Positions 24,910 to 32,380 of a stretch of DNA of 37,511 bases are shown here, one piece after another. The translations under genes and the position numbers were made by a program. How positions within the stretch are numbered: the stretch's first letter is position 1; the number at the start of each line of letters is the position of its first letter. Source of the DNA: Actinomycetes bacterium (GTDB lineage: Bacteria > Actinomycetota > Acidimicrobiia > Acidimicrobiales > Acidimicrobiaceae); NCBI GenBank assembly GCA_021850605.1, contig JAJZLQ010000098.1:1-37511 (forward strand). Direction: 5' to 3'. A model generated the notes under the pieces. That model was given only the letters and a program-made list of their open reading frames with translations. It did not search any database and was not told the DNA's origin.

Positions 24910-24956
24910 CCGTCCCTGCTCCCCTCCCGCTTTGCTACGGGTCGGGGGCCGGACGG
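24910..24956 (-). promoter_or_regulatory. Stem-loop in the ccr leader
   Basis: CCGTCC pairs with GGACGG. Inside it CCCC-GA-CCCG pairs with CGGG-A-GGGG around the loop TAGCAAAG. The structure lies 25-72 bases before the ccr ATG, in a leader that lacks a normally spaced ribosome-binding site. Confidence 0.4.
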
Positions 24957-24984
24957 GGATGGCCAACTGTTTAGCGATGGGCTT

Positions 24985-25012
24985 TTGCCAACCGCTGAAG
25001 TGAAACTACTAT
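24985..25012 (+). promoter_or_regulatory. Promoter of the acetyl-CoA acetyltransferase gene
   Basis: TTGCCA (24985-24990) and TACTAT (25007-25012) are separated by 16 bases, a good -35/-10 pair reading toward the thiolase. The -10 box lies inside the inverted repeat at 25000-25033. Confidence 0.55.
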
Positions 25013-25033
25013 CAATGAGAGAGTAGTTGTCAC
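25000..25033. promoter_or_regulatory. Inverted-repeat operator in the ccr/thiolase divergent region
   Basis: AACTACT (25004-25010) and AGTAGTT (25022-25028) are inverted around 11 bases. The symmetry extends to outer GTGA and TCAC. It covers the -10 box of the plus-strand promoter, as expected for a repressor of the TetR or GntR type. No regulator gene is adjacent. Confidence 0.5.
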
Positions 25034-25100
25034 ATTGGATGGCAATCCCCGAGGCCGGAAAGTCCGCGCCTCGGCATCCCAACCCCCCGGGGAGGTCAAA

Positions 25101-26288
25101 ATGGCCGGTTCGTACCTCGTTGCCGGAGCCCGCACGCCGATAGGCAAGTTTCAGGGCGCCTTCACGAGCTTGAGCGCGATGGATCTTGGCGGTGTCGCCA
25201 TCAAAGAGGCGCTCGCCCGCGCAAATGTTGCCCCCGAGGAGGTGCAGTACGTCTTCATGGGGCAGGTGCTCCAGGCCGGGCAAGGGCAGATCACCGCGCG
25301 CCAGGCGGCGGTCAAGGGCGGCATACCGATGACTATCCCCTCGACCACCGTGAACAAGGTTTGCCTTTCGGGCCTGAACTCGATCTACCTGGCAAATCTC
25401 ATGATCACCTCCGGTGAAGCGGACATCGTGGTCGCCGGGGGAATGGAGTCCATGACCCGTGCCCCGTACCTTCTCCCCGGAGCTCGCGGCGGGCTTCGCA
25501 TGGGTGACGCCCAGGTGATCGACTCGATGATGTACGACGGCCTGTTCTGCGCCTTCGACCAATGCGCCATGGGCCTTGGGACCGATCGCTATCTGGCCGG
25601 CTTCCCCGCTGTCACCCGAGCGCGCCAGGACGCCATCTCGGCCAACTCCCACGAGCGGGCGGCCAGGGCCATCAAGGACGGCCGCATGGCCCGCGAGATC
25701 GCCGCCGTCTCGATCCCACAACGCAAGGGGGACCCGGTCATAGTCGACACCGATGAGGGCGTGCGCCCGGGCACAACCGTCGACACCCTGGGCAAGCTAC
25801 GCCCCGCTTTCAGCGCGGACGGCACCATCACCGCCGGCAACGCTTCGCAGATCTCCGACGGAGCGAGCGCAATCGTGCTGATGTCCGAACGTGAGGCCGA
25901 ACGCCGTGGAGTAGCCCCGATGGGACAGTTCGTCTCCTACGGGCAAGTAGCCGGGCCGGACGCTTCGCTTCTGACCCAGCCCTCGAACGCGATCCGGGCG
26001 GCGCTGGCCAAAACCTCGCTGTCGGTCGGTGACATTTCGCTCTACGAGATCAACGAGGCCTTTGCCGCTGTAGCCGCAGCCTCGATGGACGACTTGGGGA
26101 TCTCCGACGAGATTGTAAACGTAAATGGAGGCGCAATAGCGCTGGGCCATCCGATTGGCGCCTCGGGAGCGCGGCTCGCGCTCACCCTTCTGCACGAGCT
26201 CGCCCTCCGTGGGGAGACCTACGGTGCCGCTGCGCTCTGCGGAGGCGGAGGCCAGGGCGACGCCCTGATCGTACGGCGCGTCGGCTGA
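25101..26288 (+). CDS. atoB: Acetyl-CoA C-acetyltransferase (thiolase)
   Basis: Condenses two acetyl-CoA to acetoacetyl-CoA, or the reverse. The 395-residue thiolase has the nucleophilic Cys in [11 protein letters not shown], the catalytic His in [19 protein letters not shown] and the second Cys in [18 protein letters not shown] and [10 protein letters not shown] are typical of the biosynthetic acetoacetyl-CoA type. ATG 25101 is fixed by GGGGAGG five bases upstream; the open frame from 25035 adds 22 unlikely residues. Divergent from ccr across a shared operator, it supplies the first step of the ethylmalonyl-CoA pathway, with hbd at 2265 for the second. A role in fatty-acid degradation or polyhydroxybutyrate synthesis is possible too. 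Confidence 0.95.
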   Translation: MAGSYLVAGARTPIGKFQGAFTSLSAMDLGGVAIKEALARANVAPEEVQYVFMGQVLQAGQGQITARQAAVKGGIPMTIPSTTVNKVCLSGLNSIYLANLMITSGEADIVVAGGMESMTRAPYLLPGARGGLRMGDAQVIDSMMYDGLFCAFDQCAMGLGTDRYLAGFPAVTRARQDAISANSHERAARAIKDGRMAREIAAVSIPQRKGDPVIVDTDEGVRPGTTVDTLGKLRPAFSADGTITAGNASQISDGASAIVLMSEREAERRGVAPMGQFVSYGQVAGPDASLLTQPSNAIRAALAKTSLSVGDISLYEINEAFAAVAAASMDDLGISDEIVNVNGGAIALGHPIGASGARLALTLLHELALRGETYGAAALCGGGGQGDALIVRRVG

Positions 26289-26318
26289 GGATCCCCTGGG
26301 CCTGAACCAGGCTGCGTC

Positions 26319-26324
26319 TAGGAT
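26319..26324 (+). promoter_or_regulatory. Putative leaderless -10 box (TAGGAT) of dnaX
   Basis: TAGGAT occupies -12 to -7 relative to GTG 26331. The same bases include AGGA, which could instead be a weak Shine-Dalgarno sequence, so the reading is ambiguous. Confidence 0.4.
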
Positions 26325-26330
26325 GGGTAT

Positions 26331-28067
26331 GTGAGTTCCGGCTCAACGTACTCTTCCCTCTATCGCAGGTTCCGTCCCCAGCGCTTCTCCGAGGTGCTGG
26401 GGCAGGAGCATGTCACGAGGGCGCTACGCAACGCGGTCGCAAATTCCAAGGTCGGGCACGCCTACCTCTTCTCCGGTCCGCGCGGCACCGGCAAGACGTC
26501 CACGGCCCGGATCCTGGCCAAGGCGCTCAACTGCACCAGTGGCACAGGCGGCGAACCCTGCGGGGAGTGCGACTCCTGCCTGGCCATCGCCGAGGGCCGC
26601 TCAATGGATGTGATCGAGCTTGACGCCGCCTCCAATTCCGGTGTCGACGCGGTGCGCAGCCTGATAGCACAGGCGCCGGTTGGAACCACCGGCGAGTGGA
26701 AGGTTTACATCCTGGACGAAGTCCACATGCTCTCCACCGCCGCCTCCAATGCGCTGCTCAAGACGCTGGAAGAGCCACCGCCGCACGTGGTTTTCGTTCT
26801 CGCCACCACCGACCCCCAAAAGGTGCTGCCCACCATTCTCTCTCGCACCCAGTCCTTCGAGTTCCGGCTGCTGGACGAGGCGGTCCTCGACTCCCTGGTC
26901 GAGAAAATCTCCGCCACCGCCGAACTCGGATTGGGGGACGAGGCACTGGCCTGGGCTGTGAAGCGCGGCAGGGGATCCGCTCGCGACACCCTCTCCTACC
27001 TAGACCAGGTAGCGGCTTTGGGCGGGATAGACGATACCCCGCGCGGGATCGAGGAGATCTTCTCGGCCGTCGCCAAGGGCGACCCGGCTGCCGTGCTGGT
27101 CGGCGTGGACCAGGCCGTGCGCAAGGGGATCGAGCCTGCGCGGATTAATGCCGAGTTGGTGGGGATGGCCCGCGACCGGTTCCTGGCTTCCTTCGAACAG
27201 GCCGCGGCCGAGCCCGGCATGAGCACAGCGCGCCTGGTGAAGATGGTCGAGAGCCTGGGTGGCGTAGCAGGGCAGATGCGAGACTCTCTTGATCCCCGCG
27301 CGACACTGGAAGCCGCGCTCATCCGCCTGGCCCGTGACGCCATTGGTGCACCCGCCGAACTCGAGGAACTCGTCCAGCGCACGGTGGCCGGCTACCTCAA
27401 GCGAATGGGGGCCCAGCCACAAGCTGCCCAGCCCACTCATCGGCCGCCCCGGGAACCCGAGCCCGCCGATGAGCCCGCCGCACGTCCACCGGCGCATCGC
27501 GCGTCACCCGCACCCCACGTTGCCGAACTCAAGAAGTCCCTGGGCGATGCCGAATCGCCTCCGTCCGCCCCCACACAAGGGCTCTCCCGAGTACTCGCCG
27601 CCAAGGAGCGCAGTCAAGCTCAGCCCAGGCCACAGGTTGCGGCCCCGCAATCACCGAGCCAGCAATCGCAGCCCCTCGACCGTGACCACCTGGTATCGGC
27701 GTGGCCCGACATCCTGAACGCACTCTCCAGCCTCCTGCCTCTCGAACGCAGCGCTCTCAACCAAGGGCGCTTCGTGACAGCTGACTCAAGCTCGGCCACG
27801 TTCCTGGTGTCCAACCCCATCCTGCGGGATCGCTGCATCTCTTCTTCACGCAAGATCGAGGCCGCCATATGTAAGCGCTTCGGGGTCGACTCCTTCTCGT
27901 TCCGGGTCGGCGTCGACAACGAGCCGGCCGCCAAGCCCGTCGAGGAGGCCCCGGCGAACGAAATGCTCGACGAATTCGCCAACGGCGTCGCCGCCGACCA
28001 GCGCGCCATAGGAAACCTGGTGCGCCAGGTCTTCCCCGGTGCGATCGATCTGGGCGACGCGAAGTAA
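26331..28067 (+). CDS. dnaX: DNA polymerase III subunit gamma/tau
   Basis: DnaX is the ATPase motor of the clamp loader. The 578-residue chain begins YSSLYRRFRPQRFSEVLGQ. It has Walker A GPRGTGKTS (about 49-57), the zinc cluster Cys 68, 77, 80 and 83, the DEVH box in ILDEVHMLS, LEEPPPHVVFVLATT and the sensor/arginine-finger region TILSRTQSFEFR. After domain III, a Pro/Ala/Gln-rich linker (about 360-450) leads to a tau-like C-terminal domain. No frameshift signal for a gamma form is evident. GTG 26331 is the start. It is 42 bp from recR on the same strand. Confidence 0.95.
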   Translation: MSSGSTYSSLYRRFRPQRFSEVLGQEHVTRALRNAVANSKVGHAYLFSGPRGTGKTSTARILAKALNCTSGTGGEPCGECDSCLAIAEGRSMDVIELDAASNSGVDAVRSLIAQAPVGTTGEWKVYILDEVHMLSTAASNALLKTLEEPPPHVVFVLATTDPQKVLPTILSRTQSFEFRLLDEAVLDSLVEKISATAELGLGDEALAWAVKRGRGSARDTLSYLDQVAALGGIDDTPRGIEEIFSAVAKGDPAAVLVGVDQAVRKGIEPARINAELVGMARDRFLASFEQAAAEPGMSTARLVKMVESLGGVAGQMRDSLDPRATLEAALIRLARDAIGAPAELEELVQRTVAGYLKRMGAQPQAAQPTHRPPREPEPADEPAARPPAHRASPAPHVAELKKSLGDAESPPSAPTQGLSRVLAAKERSQAQPRPQVAAPQSPSQQSQPLDRDHLVSAWPDILNALSSLLPLERSALNQGRFVTADSSSATFLVSNPILRDRCISSSRKIEAAICKRFGVDSFSFRVGVDNEPAAKPVEEAPANEMLDEFANGVAADQRAIGNLVRQVFPGAIDLGDAK

Positions 28068-28109
28068 GAGCCCGGGTTATCCCCTAGGTCCAAGGAGCCT
28101 TCAAAAGAG

Positions 28110-28712
28110 ATGGCCTACACCAAGTCGATGCAGAACTTGATCGACGAGTTCTCCAAACTGCCGGGCATCGGTCCGAAGTCCGCGCAGCGGATCGCCTTCT
28201 ACCTGCTCCGCGCGGATGCGGGTGAGTCGACCCGCCTGGCCCAGGCGATTACCGTGGCCAAGGCCTCCGCAAGGTGGTGCAGCCAATGCTTCAACCTTTC
28301 CGAGACCGAACTCTGCTCGATTTGCTCCGACCCCTCACGCGACCAAAGCGTGATCTGCGTCGTCGAGGAGCCCAAGGACGTCATAGCCGTCGAGCGAACC
28401 AGGGAATTCAGCGGCCTCTACCACGTCCTGCAGGGATCGCTGAATCCCATTGAAGGGATCGGCCCGGACCAGATCAAGGTCAAGGAGCTGCTCGGGCGCC
28501 TGGCGTCTCACGACGTCAAGGAAGTGATCATCTGCACCAACCCCAACATCGAGGGCGAGGCGACCTCGATGTATCTGGCAAGGCTGATATCCCCGAGTGG
28601 AATCACCGTATCGCGGATTGCCAGCGGTCTGCCTGTCGGTGGAGACCTGGAGTACGCTGACGAGCTAACCCTTGGTAGGGCGCTGGAGGGGCGTCGAGAA
28701 GCCGCTCAGTGA
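28110..28712 (+). CDS. recR: Recombination mediator RecR
   Basis: RecR works with RecF and RecO to load RecA at single-strand gaps. The 200-residue protein has the helix-hairpin-helix [17 protein letters not shown], a four-Cys zinc finger (57, 60, 69, 72), a Toprim domain ([34 protein letters not shown]) and the C-terminal [29 protein letters not shown] lies 13 bases before the ATG. The usual ybaB/ebfC gene between dnaX and recR is absent. The last seven bases overlap the convergent metallo-hydrolase gene. Confidence 0.96.
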   Translation: MAYTKSMQNLIDEFSKLPGIGPKSAQRIAFYLLRADAGESTRLAQAITVAKASARWCSQCFNLSETELCSICSDPSRDQSVICVVEEPKDVIAVERTREFSGLYHVLQGSLNPIEGIGPDQIKVKELLGRLASHDVKEVIICTNPNIEGEATSMYLARLISPSGITVSRIASGLPVGGDLEYADELTLGRALEGRREAAQ

Positions 28713-29656
28713 TGATGATGGTGGTGAGGGGCGATCTCGCGTGCGTGTTCGGTGCTCCCACCGCGATCGAGCCATAGCTTCAGGCCGGCTGCGTTGGAGT
28801 GCACGCTGATCAAAACCTCGAAGCGCTCCACCGCCTCGGCGCTCGCCCCTTCCAGGTTGACGCTGAACTCCGCGGTTAGCTCCTCGACGATATCGCGCTC
28901 AGCCCTGTAGGCCCTCTCGGCGACCTCTGCCCAGGTGATGAGGGCCTCCATCGCCTCATCGAGCAAATCCAACGGAGACCCGAAGAGGCCATAGTGGGCA
29001 AAAGCCAGACCCCGGGGGTTGCGCACACGGAATTTCTCCAACGAGGTCAGGGCGGCATCCAGGTCGAAGTCCGCAGGCGGTGTCGCCGGGCGCAACAAGC
29101 GCACCTCTGGAAGCAGCACTCCGGCAGCATCACCGGTGAAGACCAGCCCCGACTGCGGATCGAAGTATCCGAGATGGTGCTTGGCATGCCCGGGCGAGTT
29201 GATCACTTCGACACGCCGGCCCGACGATAGCGCGACGTAGTCCCCGTCGCCCACAACCTTGATCCGTTCGGCCGCTGTAGGAGTCATCCTGCCATAAAGA
29301 GTGTCCAGCAGCTCGCCGTATACCATCGCCGCCGAGGAGATGAGCCGCTCGGGATCAGCCAGGTGTCGCGCGCCGCGCTCGTGAACGTAAATGTCGGCCC
29401 TGGGGAAGGCGGCGGCGATGTCGCCCAGGGCGCCGGCATGGTCAAGGTGTATGTGGGTGACCGCCACCGATGCGAGGTCGTCCGCGCCCAGGCCAAGGCT
29501 CTCAAGCTCATCCAGCACCGCCTTGGTGGAGGACTGGCTGCCCACTTCGATAAGGCAAGGCGCATCACCGGTGAGCAGGTATCCCGCCGTGACATGGTCC
29601 CATCCGCCCAGCTTGGTGTCGATCTCGTATACGCCGTCAGCTATTAATCGTGCCAC
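28706..29656 (-). CDS. Metallo-beta-lactamase-fold hydrolase with natural C-terminal His6
   Basis: A 316-residue hydrolase. The metal site is THIHLDHAG (about 67-75), with later ligands in [17 protein letters not shown] and FAHYG. Glyoxalase II, lactonase or phosphodiesterase activities occur in this fold; the substrate is unknown. A helical C-terminal part ends in [10 protein letters not shown], six consecutive His codons (28709-28726), which are genuinely encoded because the same bases overlap the recR stop region. GTG 29656 has TAGCCT at -13 to -8 and only a badly spaced GGAG, so it looks leaderless. Confidence 0.88.
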   Translation of the reverse strand: MARLIADGVYEIDTKLGGWDHVTAGYLLTGDAPCLIEVGSQSSTKAVLDELESLGLGADDLASVAVTHIHLDHAGALGDIAAAFPRADIYVHERGARHLADPERLISSAAMVYGELLDTLYGRMTPTAAERIKVVGDGDYVALSSGRRVEVINSPGHAKHHLGYFDPQSGLVFTGDAAGVLLPEVRLLRPATPPADFDLDAALTSLEKFRVRNPRGLAFAHYGLFGSPLDLLDEAMEALITWAEVAERAYRAERDIVEELTAEFSVNLEGASAEAVERFEVLISVHSNAAGLKLWLDRGGSTEHAREIAPHHHHHH

Positions 29657-29663
29657 GCTCTCC

Positions 29664-29669
29664 AGGCTA
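29664..29669 (-). promoter_or_regulatory. Putative leaderless -10 box (TAGCCT) of the metallo-hydrolase gene
   Basis: On the minus strand TAGCCT occupies -13 to -8 relative to GTG 29656. Confidence 0.4.
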
Positions 29670-29709
29670 CCAGCGGGTTTACCCGCCCCACCAGGACGTT
29701 GCCAGACGC

Positions 29710-30666
29710 TCAGGACTTCTCGGCGGGGCCTGAAGCCGGCACGACGGGCGCCGAACCGTCCTTGCGGAAGGCCATGGCGTTGCGCTCTGCAATCTCCCGC
29801 ACTCCGGAGAGCAGACTCGTAAGCTCCATCGGCAGGAGCACCTTTGTGGCCGGGGAGGCCGCCATCTGCCGCAGCGCGTCGAGGTACTGGAGCAGCAGGG
29901 TGTTGGAATCCAGAGCACGCGCCGTCCCGGTTATCGCCTCGAGCGCTGAGGCAAGGCCCTGTGCACGCAGCAAGGCGGCCTGGCGATCCGCCTCCGCCCC
30001 CAGCACCGTGGCCTGCTTCTGGCCCTCGGCAGCGAGAACCGCGGCTTGCTTCTGGCCCTCGGCCACGGTTATGGCCGCCTGCTTCTGGCCCTCGGACTCC
30101 GTGACCACCGCACGCCGGGTGCGCTCGGCGGACATCTGGCGGGTCATCGCCTCCTGCACTCCCGGCGGCGGGTTGATCTCGCGCACCTCGACGTTGGTGA
30201 CCTTCACGCCCCAGCGTTCCGTCACCTCGTCCAGCTTCACACGCAGGGCGCTGTTCATCTCCTCGCGCTTGGAAAGTACGTCGTCAAGCGACATGTCGCC
30301 GACCACGCTTCGCAGCGATGTGGCCGCTATGTTCAATGCGGCGCCTGAGAAGTTGCGCACCGCAACCACCGACATCACCGGATCGAACACCTTGTAGAAC
30401 ATGATGAAGTCGATGGAGATCGACGCATTGTCCTTGGTGATGGCGGTCTGGTGCGGAATCTCCAGGTAAAGCTCGCGCAAGTCCACCCAGGTGACCCTGT
30501 CGATTATGGGATTGATAAGCACCAGGCCGGGCCCCTTGGCCCCGATGGAGCGGCCCAGCCGGAAAAGTACCAGGCGCTGGTATTCACGGCTAATTCTCAC
30601 CATGGTGAAGAAGAAGGCCGCCAAAGCCAGGACCACCACCACCACAGTCACGAGAACTGTCAGCAT
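29710..30666 (-). CDS. SPFH/band-7 (stomatin-like) membrane protein
   Basis: A 318-residue scaffold protein of membrane microdomains, of the QmcA/stomatin type. One N-terminal helix (about 4-22) is followed by the SPFH domain (REYQRLVLFRLGRSIGAKGPGLVLI) and TNVEVREINPPPGVQEAM. A coiled coil then contains imperfect repeats of AEGQKQAA (about 190-240), with a short C-terminal tail after it. ATG 30666 has AAAGGA eight bases upstream. It follows an NfeD-like gene by 12 bp on the same strand; NfeD proteins commonly pair with SPFH proteins, so the two likely form a complex. Confidence 0.93.
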   Translation of the reverse strand: MLTVLVTVVVVVLALAAFFFTMVRISREYQRLVLFRLGRSIGAKGPGLVLINPIIDRVTWVDLRELYLEIPHQTAITKDNASISIDFIMFYKVFDPVMSVVAVRNFSGAALNIAATSLRSVVGDMSLDDVLSKREEMNSALRVKLDEVTERWGVKVTNVEVREINPPPGVQEAMTRQMSAERTRRAVVTESEGQKQAAITVAEGQKQAAVLAAEGQKQATVLGAEADRQAALLRAQGLASALEAITGTARALDSNTLLLQYLDALRQMAASPATKVLLPMELTSLLSGVREIAERNAMAFRKDGSAPVVPASGPAEKS

Positions 30667-30678
30667 ATAAGAGTCCTT

Positions 30679-31158
30679 TCAGTGGCTCTCTTGCCGGAGC
30701 GGATCCGGGGAGACCTTCAAATGCAGCCCATCGACCTCGATGACGACGACTTCGGTTCCGGCGCGAATGGAGTCTCCGTCGGCGGCCTCAGCGCTCCAGA
30801 TCTCCCCGGCGATCCGCACGGTTCCGACAGGCGCCAGATCGGTGAGGGCGACACCGGTCCGCGTCCAGAGCTGCTCGCGTGGCAGAGGGGAGGAGATGGA
30901 GCGGGCGGCCGCGAGCGAACGGATCCCGAAAACCAGGAACAACGCGGTCGCCACCACGGCTCCGGCTGTGATGGCCCCGGCCACCAGGTTGAGCGATCCC
31001 GTGGACGCTGCCCTGACAAGCACGGCCGCCAGAAGTATCCCGGCTACCACCAAGGTCACGGTCGCGGAAACGATGGAGGCGTGCGGACCGCCGTGCAACC
31101 CGACCAGAAAGGCCGCCAGCACTAAAAGGATGAGAAGCATTGCGCCAAGAGTAAGCAT
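30679..31158 (-). CDS. NfeD-like membrane protein with OB-fold domain
   Basis: A 159-residue protein with three hydrophobic helices in the first 85 residues. A soluble domain follows: TRTGVALTDLAPVGTVRIAGEIWSAEA, then GTEVVVIEVDGLHLKV, the OB-fold pattern of NfeD C-termini. ATG 31158 has GAGGTG four bases upstream. It is the first gene of an operon with the SPFH protein. The function in microdomain organisation is from family knowledge. It is a short NfeD without the ClpP-like protease domain. Confidence 0.88.
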   Translation of the reverse strand: MLTLGAMLLILLVLAAFLVGLHGGPHASIVSATVTLVVAGILLAAVLVRAASTGSLNLVAGAITAGAVVATALFLVFGIRSLAAARSISSPLPREQLWTRTGVALTDLAPVGTVRIAGEIWSAEAADGDSIRAGTEVVVIEVDGLHLKVSPDPLRQESH

Positions 31159-31274
31159 TGCGCACCTCGCGCTTTCCTCAAGGTCAAACCTACATCAACC
31201 ATGGCGGTATGTAACAGGCAGCGCTGTTGCAGGTATTGCAATCTGGGCAGGGAATTCCAGGCCGGGGTGGCCAT

Positions 31275-31280
31275 TAGAAT
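31275..31280 (+). promoter_or_regulatory. Putative -10 box (TAGAAT) of the glycosidase-like gene
   Basis: TAGAAT lies 44 bases before the proposed CTG start. No good -35 match was found. A small inverted repeat TTGCA-N5-TGCAA lies upstream at 31227-31241 and could be an operator. Confidence 0.35.
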
Positions 31281-31324
31281 CGAAAAAGGTCTTTTCCCTT
31301 CTTCCTCAGCCAAGGAGCACCAAA

Positions 31325-32380
31325 CTGTCGAGAGCCCGCAAGTGGGCAGAGGCGCGCCTGCGCGCCGGCTCAGCTACCTTGCTTGCCCTTGCTTTGGGCG
31401 CCGTCACCATAGCCGGCTCAGCCGCCCCCGTAGCCGCCTCCTCTCTCCCGAAGGTCCCCAAGGGGATCGGCGCGCAGAGCCCCATGCGCCCGGTCGGACC
31501 GCTCTATCTGCAGTTTCAATCCCGGCATGGAGTGGCTCTAGGCTCGTACCCTCAGCTTTGGTATTCGCCGCTGGACCGCTCCCCCATGCCCGCCGACACA
31601 AATCCCTCCGACGGGGTCTGGCGACCGCTCGGCACCCAGGGGACGGGAGGGTATGCCGCCTTCTCGACCTACGTCGCCCCTTACCCCGGAGCGCCACAGG
31701 TCGCCGTGGCCTGGATCGATCAGGGCCACGCTCGCACGCAGATCTACGCGGGAACCTCCCAGCCCGGAGGGGTTTGGCCTTACGAGGGCGCAATCTCCTC
31801 TTCTGTCCAGCCATCCCTCATCGCCGCCTTCGAGGGTGGTTTCATTTTCAACGTCTCGCACGGCGGCTGGTATGAAGCCGGCCAGACCGGGCCTCCCCTG
31901 GTTTCCGGGGCGGCCTCCGTGGTGGAGTACACCGACGGCACCATCAACGTGGGGTCCTGGGGAACCGAGGTCGGCATGACTCCTCAGGTGTACGCGGTGC
32001 GGCAGAACCTCGTCATGCTGGTGGACAACAGCCAGGTTTTGCCGGTGGCCCAGGACAATCCACTGGTCACCTGGGGCTACTCACTCGGGAACCTTCTCTA
32101 CACCTGGAGGTCGGGCCTGGGCGTGACGGCCAACGGCAACCTGGTCTGGGTCGGCGGTCCCGGCCTGTCGCCTCAGGTCTTGGGAGAGACGCTGGTCTGG
32201 GCCGGGGCGGTACGGGCCATGCAGCTGGACATGAATCCGCTTTGGGTGAACTTCGCCTCGTACAGCTACAGCCCGGCCACCGGCCTTTCCGGATCTAACC
32301 TGCTGCCGGGGATGGCCTATGCGCCCTCCCACTATCTCGCCGGATTCTGGCGGGACTTCCTGGCCGTCTTTCTTCGCTAG
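31325..32380 (+). CDS. Secreted phosphodiester-glycosidase-like (NAGPA/DUF2233) protein, CTG start
   Basis: A 351-residue exported protein. A basic N-terminus and a hydrophobic core (ATLLALALGAVTIAGSAAPVAA) form the signal peptide. Segments such as GGFIFNVSHGGWYEAG, ASVVEYTDGTINVGSWG, RQNLVMLVDN, WRSGLGVTANGNLVWV and AGAVRAMQLDMNP resemble phosphodiester glycosidases of the NAGPA type, which trim sugar-phosphodiester bonds; this assignment is moderate. The frame is open far upstream, but that part is antisense to nfeD. No ATG, GTG or TTG precedes the signal peptide at a sensible place. The CTG at 31325 has AAGGAG seven bases upstream and is the best start. The stop overlaps that of the convergent ABC-F gene. 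Confidence 0.62.
   Translation: MSRARKWAEARLRAGSATLLALALGAVTIAGSAAPVAASSLPKVPKGIGAQSPMRPVGPLYLQFQSRHGVALGSYPQLWYSPLDRSPMPADTNPSDGVWRPLGTQGTGGYAAFSTYVAPYPGAPQVAVAWIDQGHARTQIYAGTSQPGGVWPYEGAISSSVQPSLIAAFEGGFIFNVSHGGWYEAGQTGPPLVSGAASVVEYTDGTINVGSWGTEVGMTPQVYAVRQNLVMLVDNSQVLPVAQDNPLVTWGYSLGNLLYTWRSGLGVTANGNLVWVGGPGLSPQVLGETLVWAGAVRAMQLDMNPLWVNFASYSYSPATGLSGSNLLPGMAYAPSHYLAGFWRDFLAVFLR

Noticed and set aside
28709-28726. His6 codons as vector or construct contamination
   Set aside because: The codons are continuous with native recR and hydrolase sequence on both sides, and no vector sequence is visible.
30740-31324. Upstream extension of the glycosidase-like frame
   Set aside because: It is antisense to nfeD and would place about 195 unconserved residues before the signal peptide.
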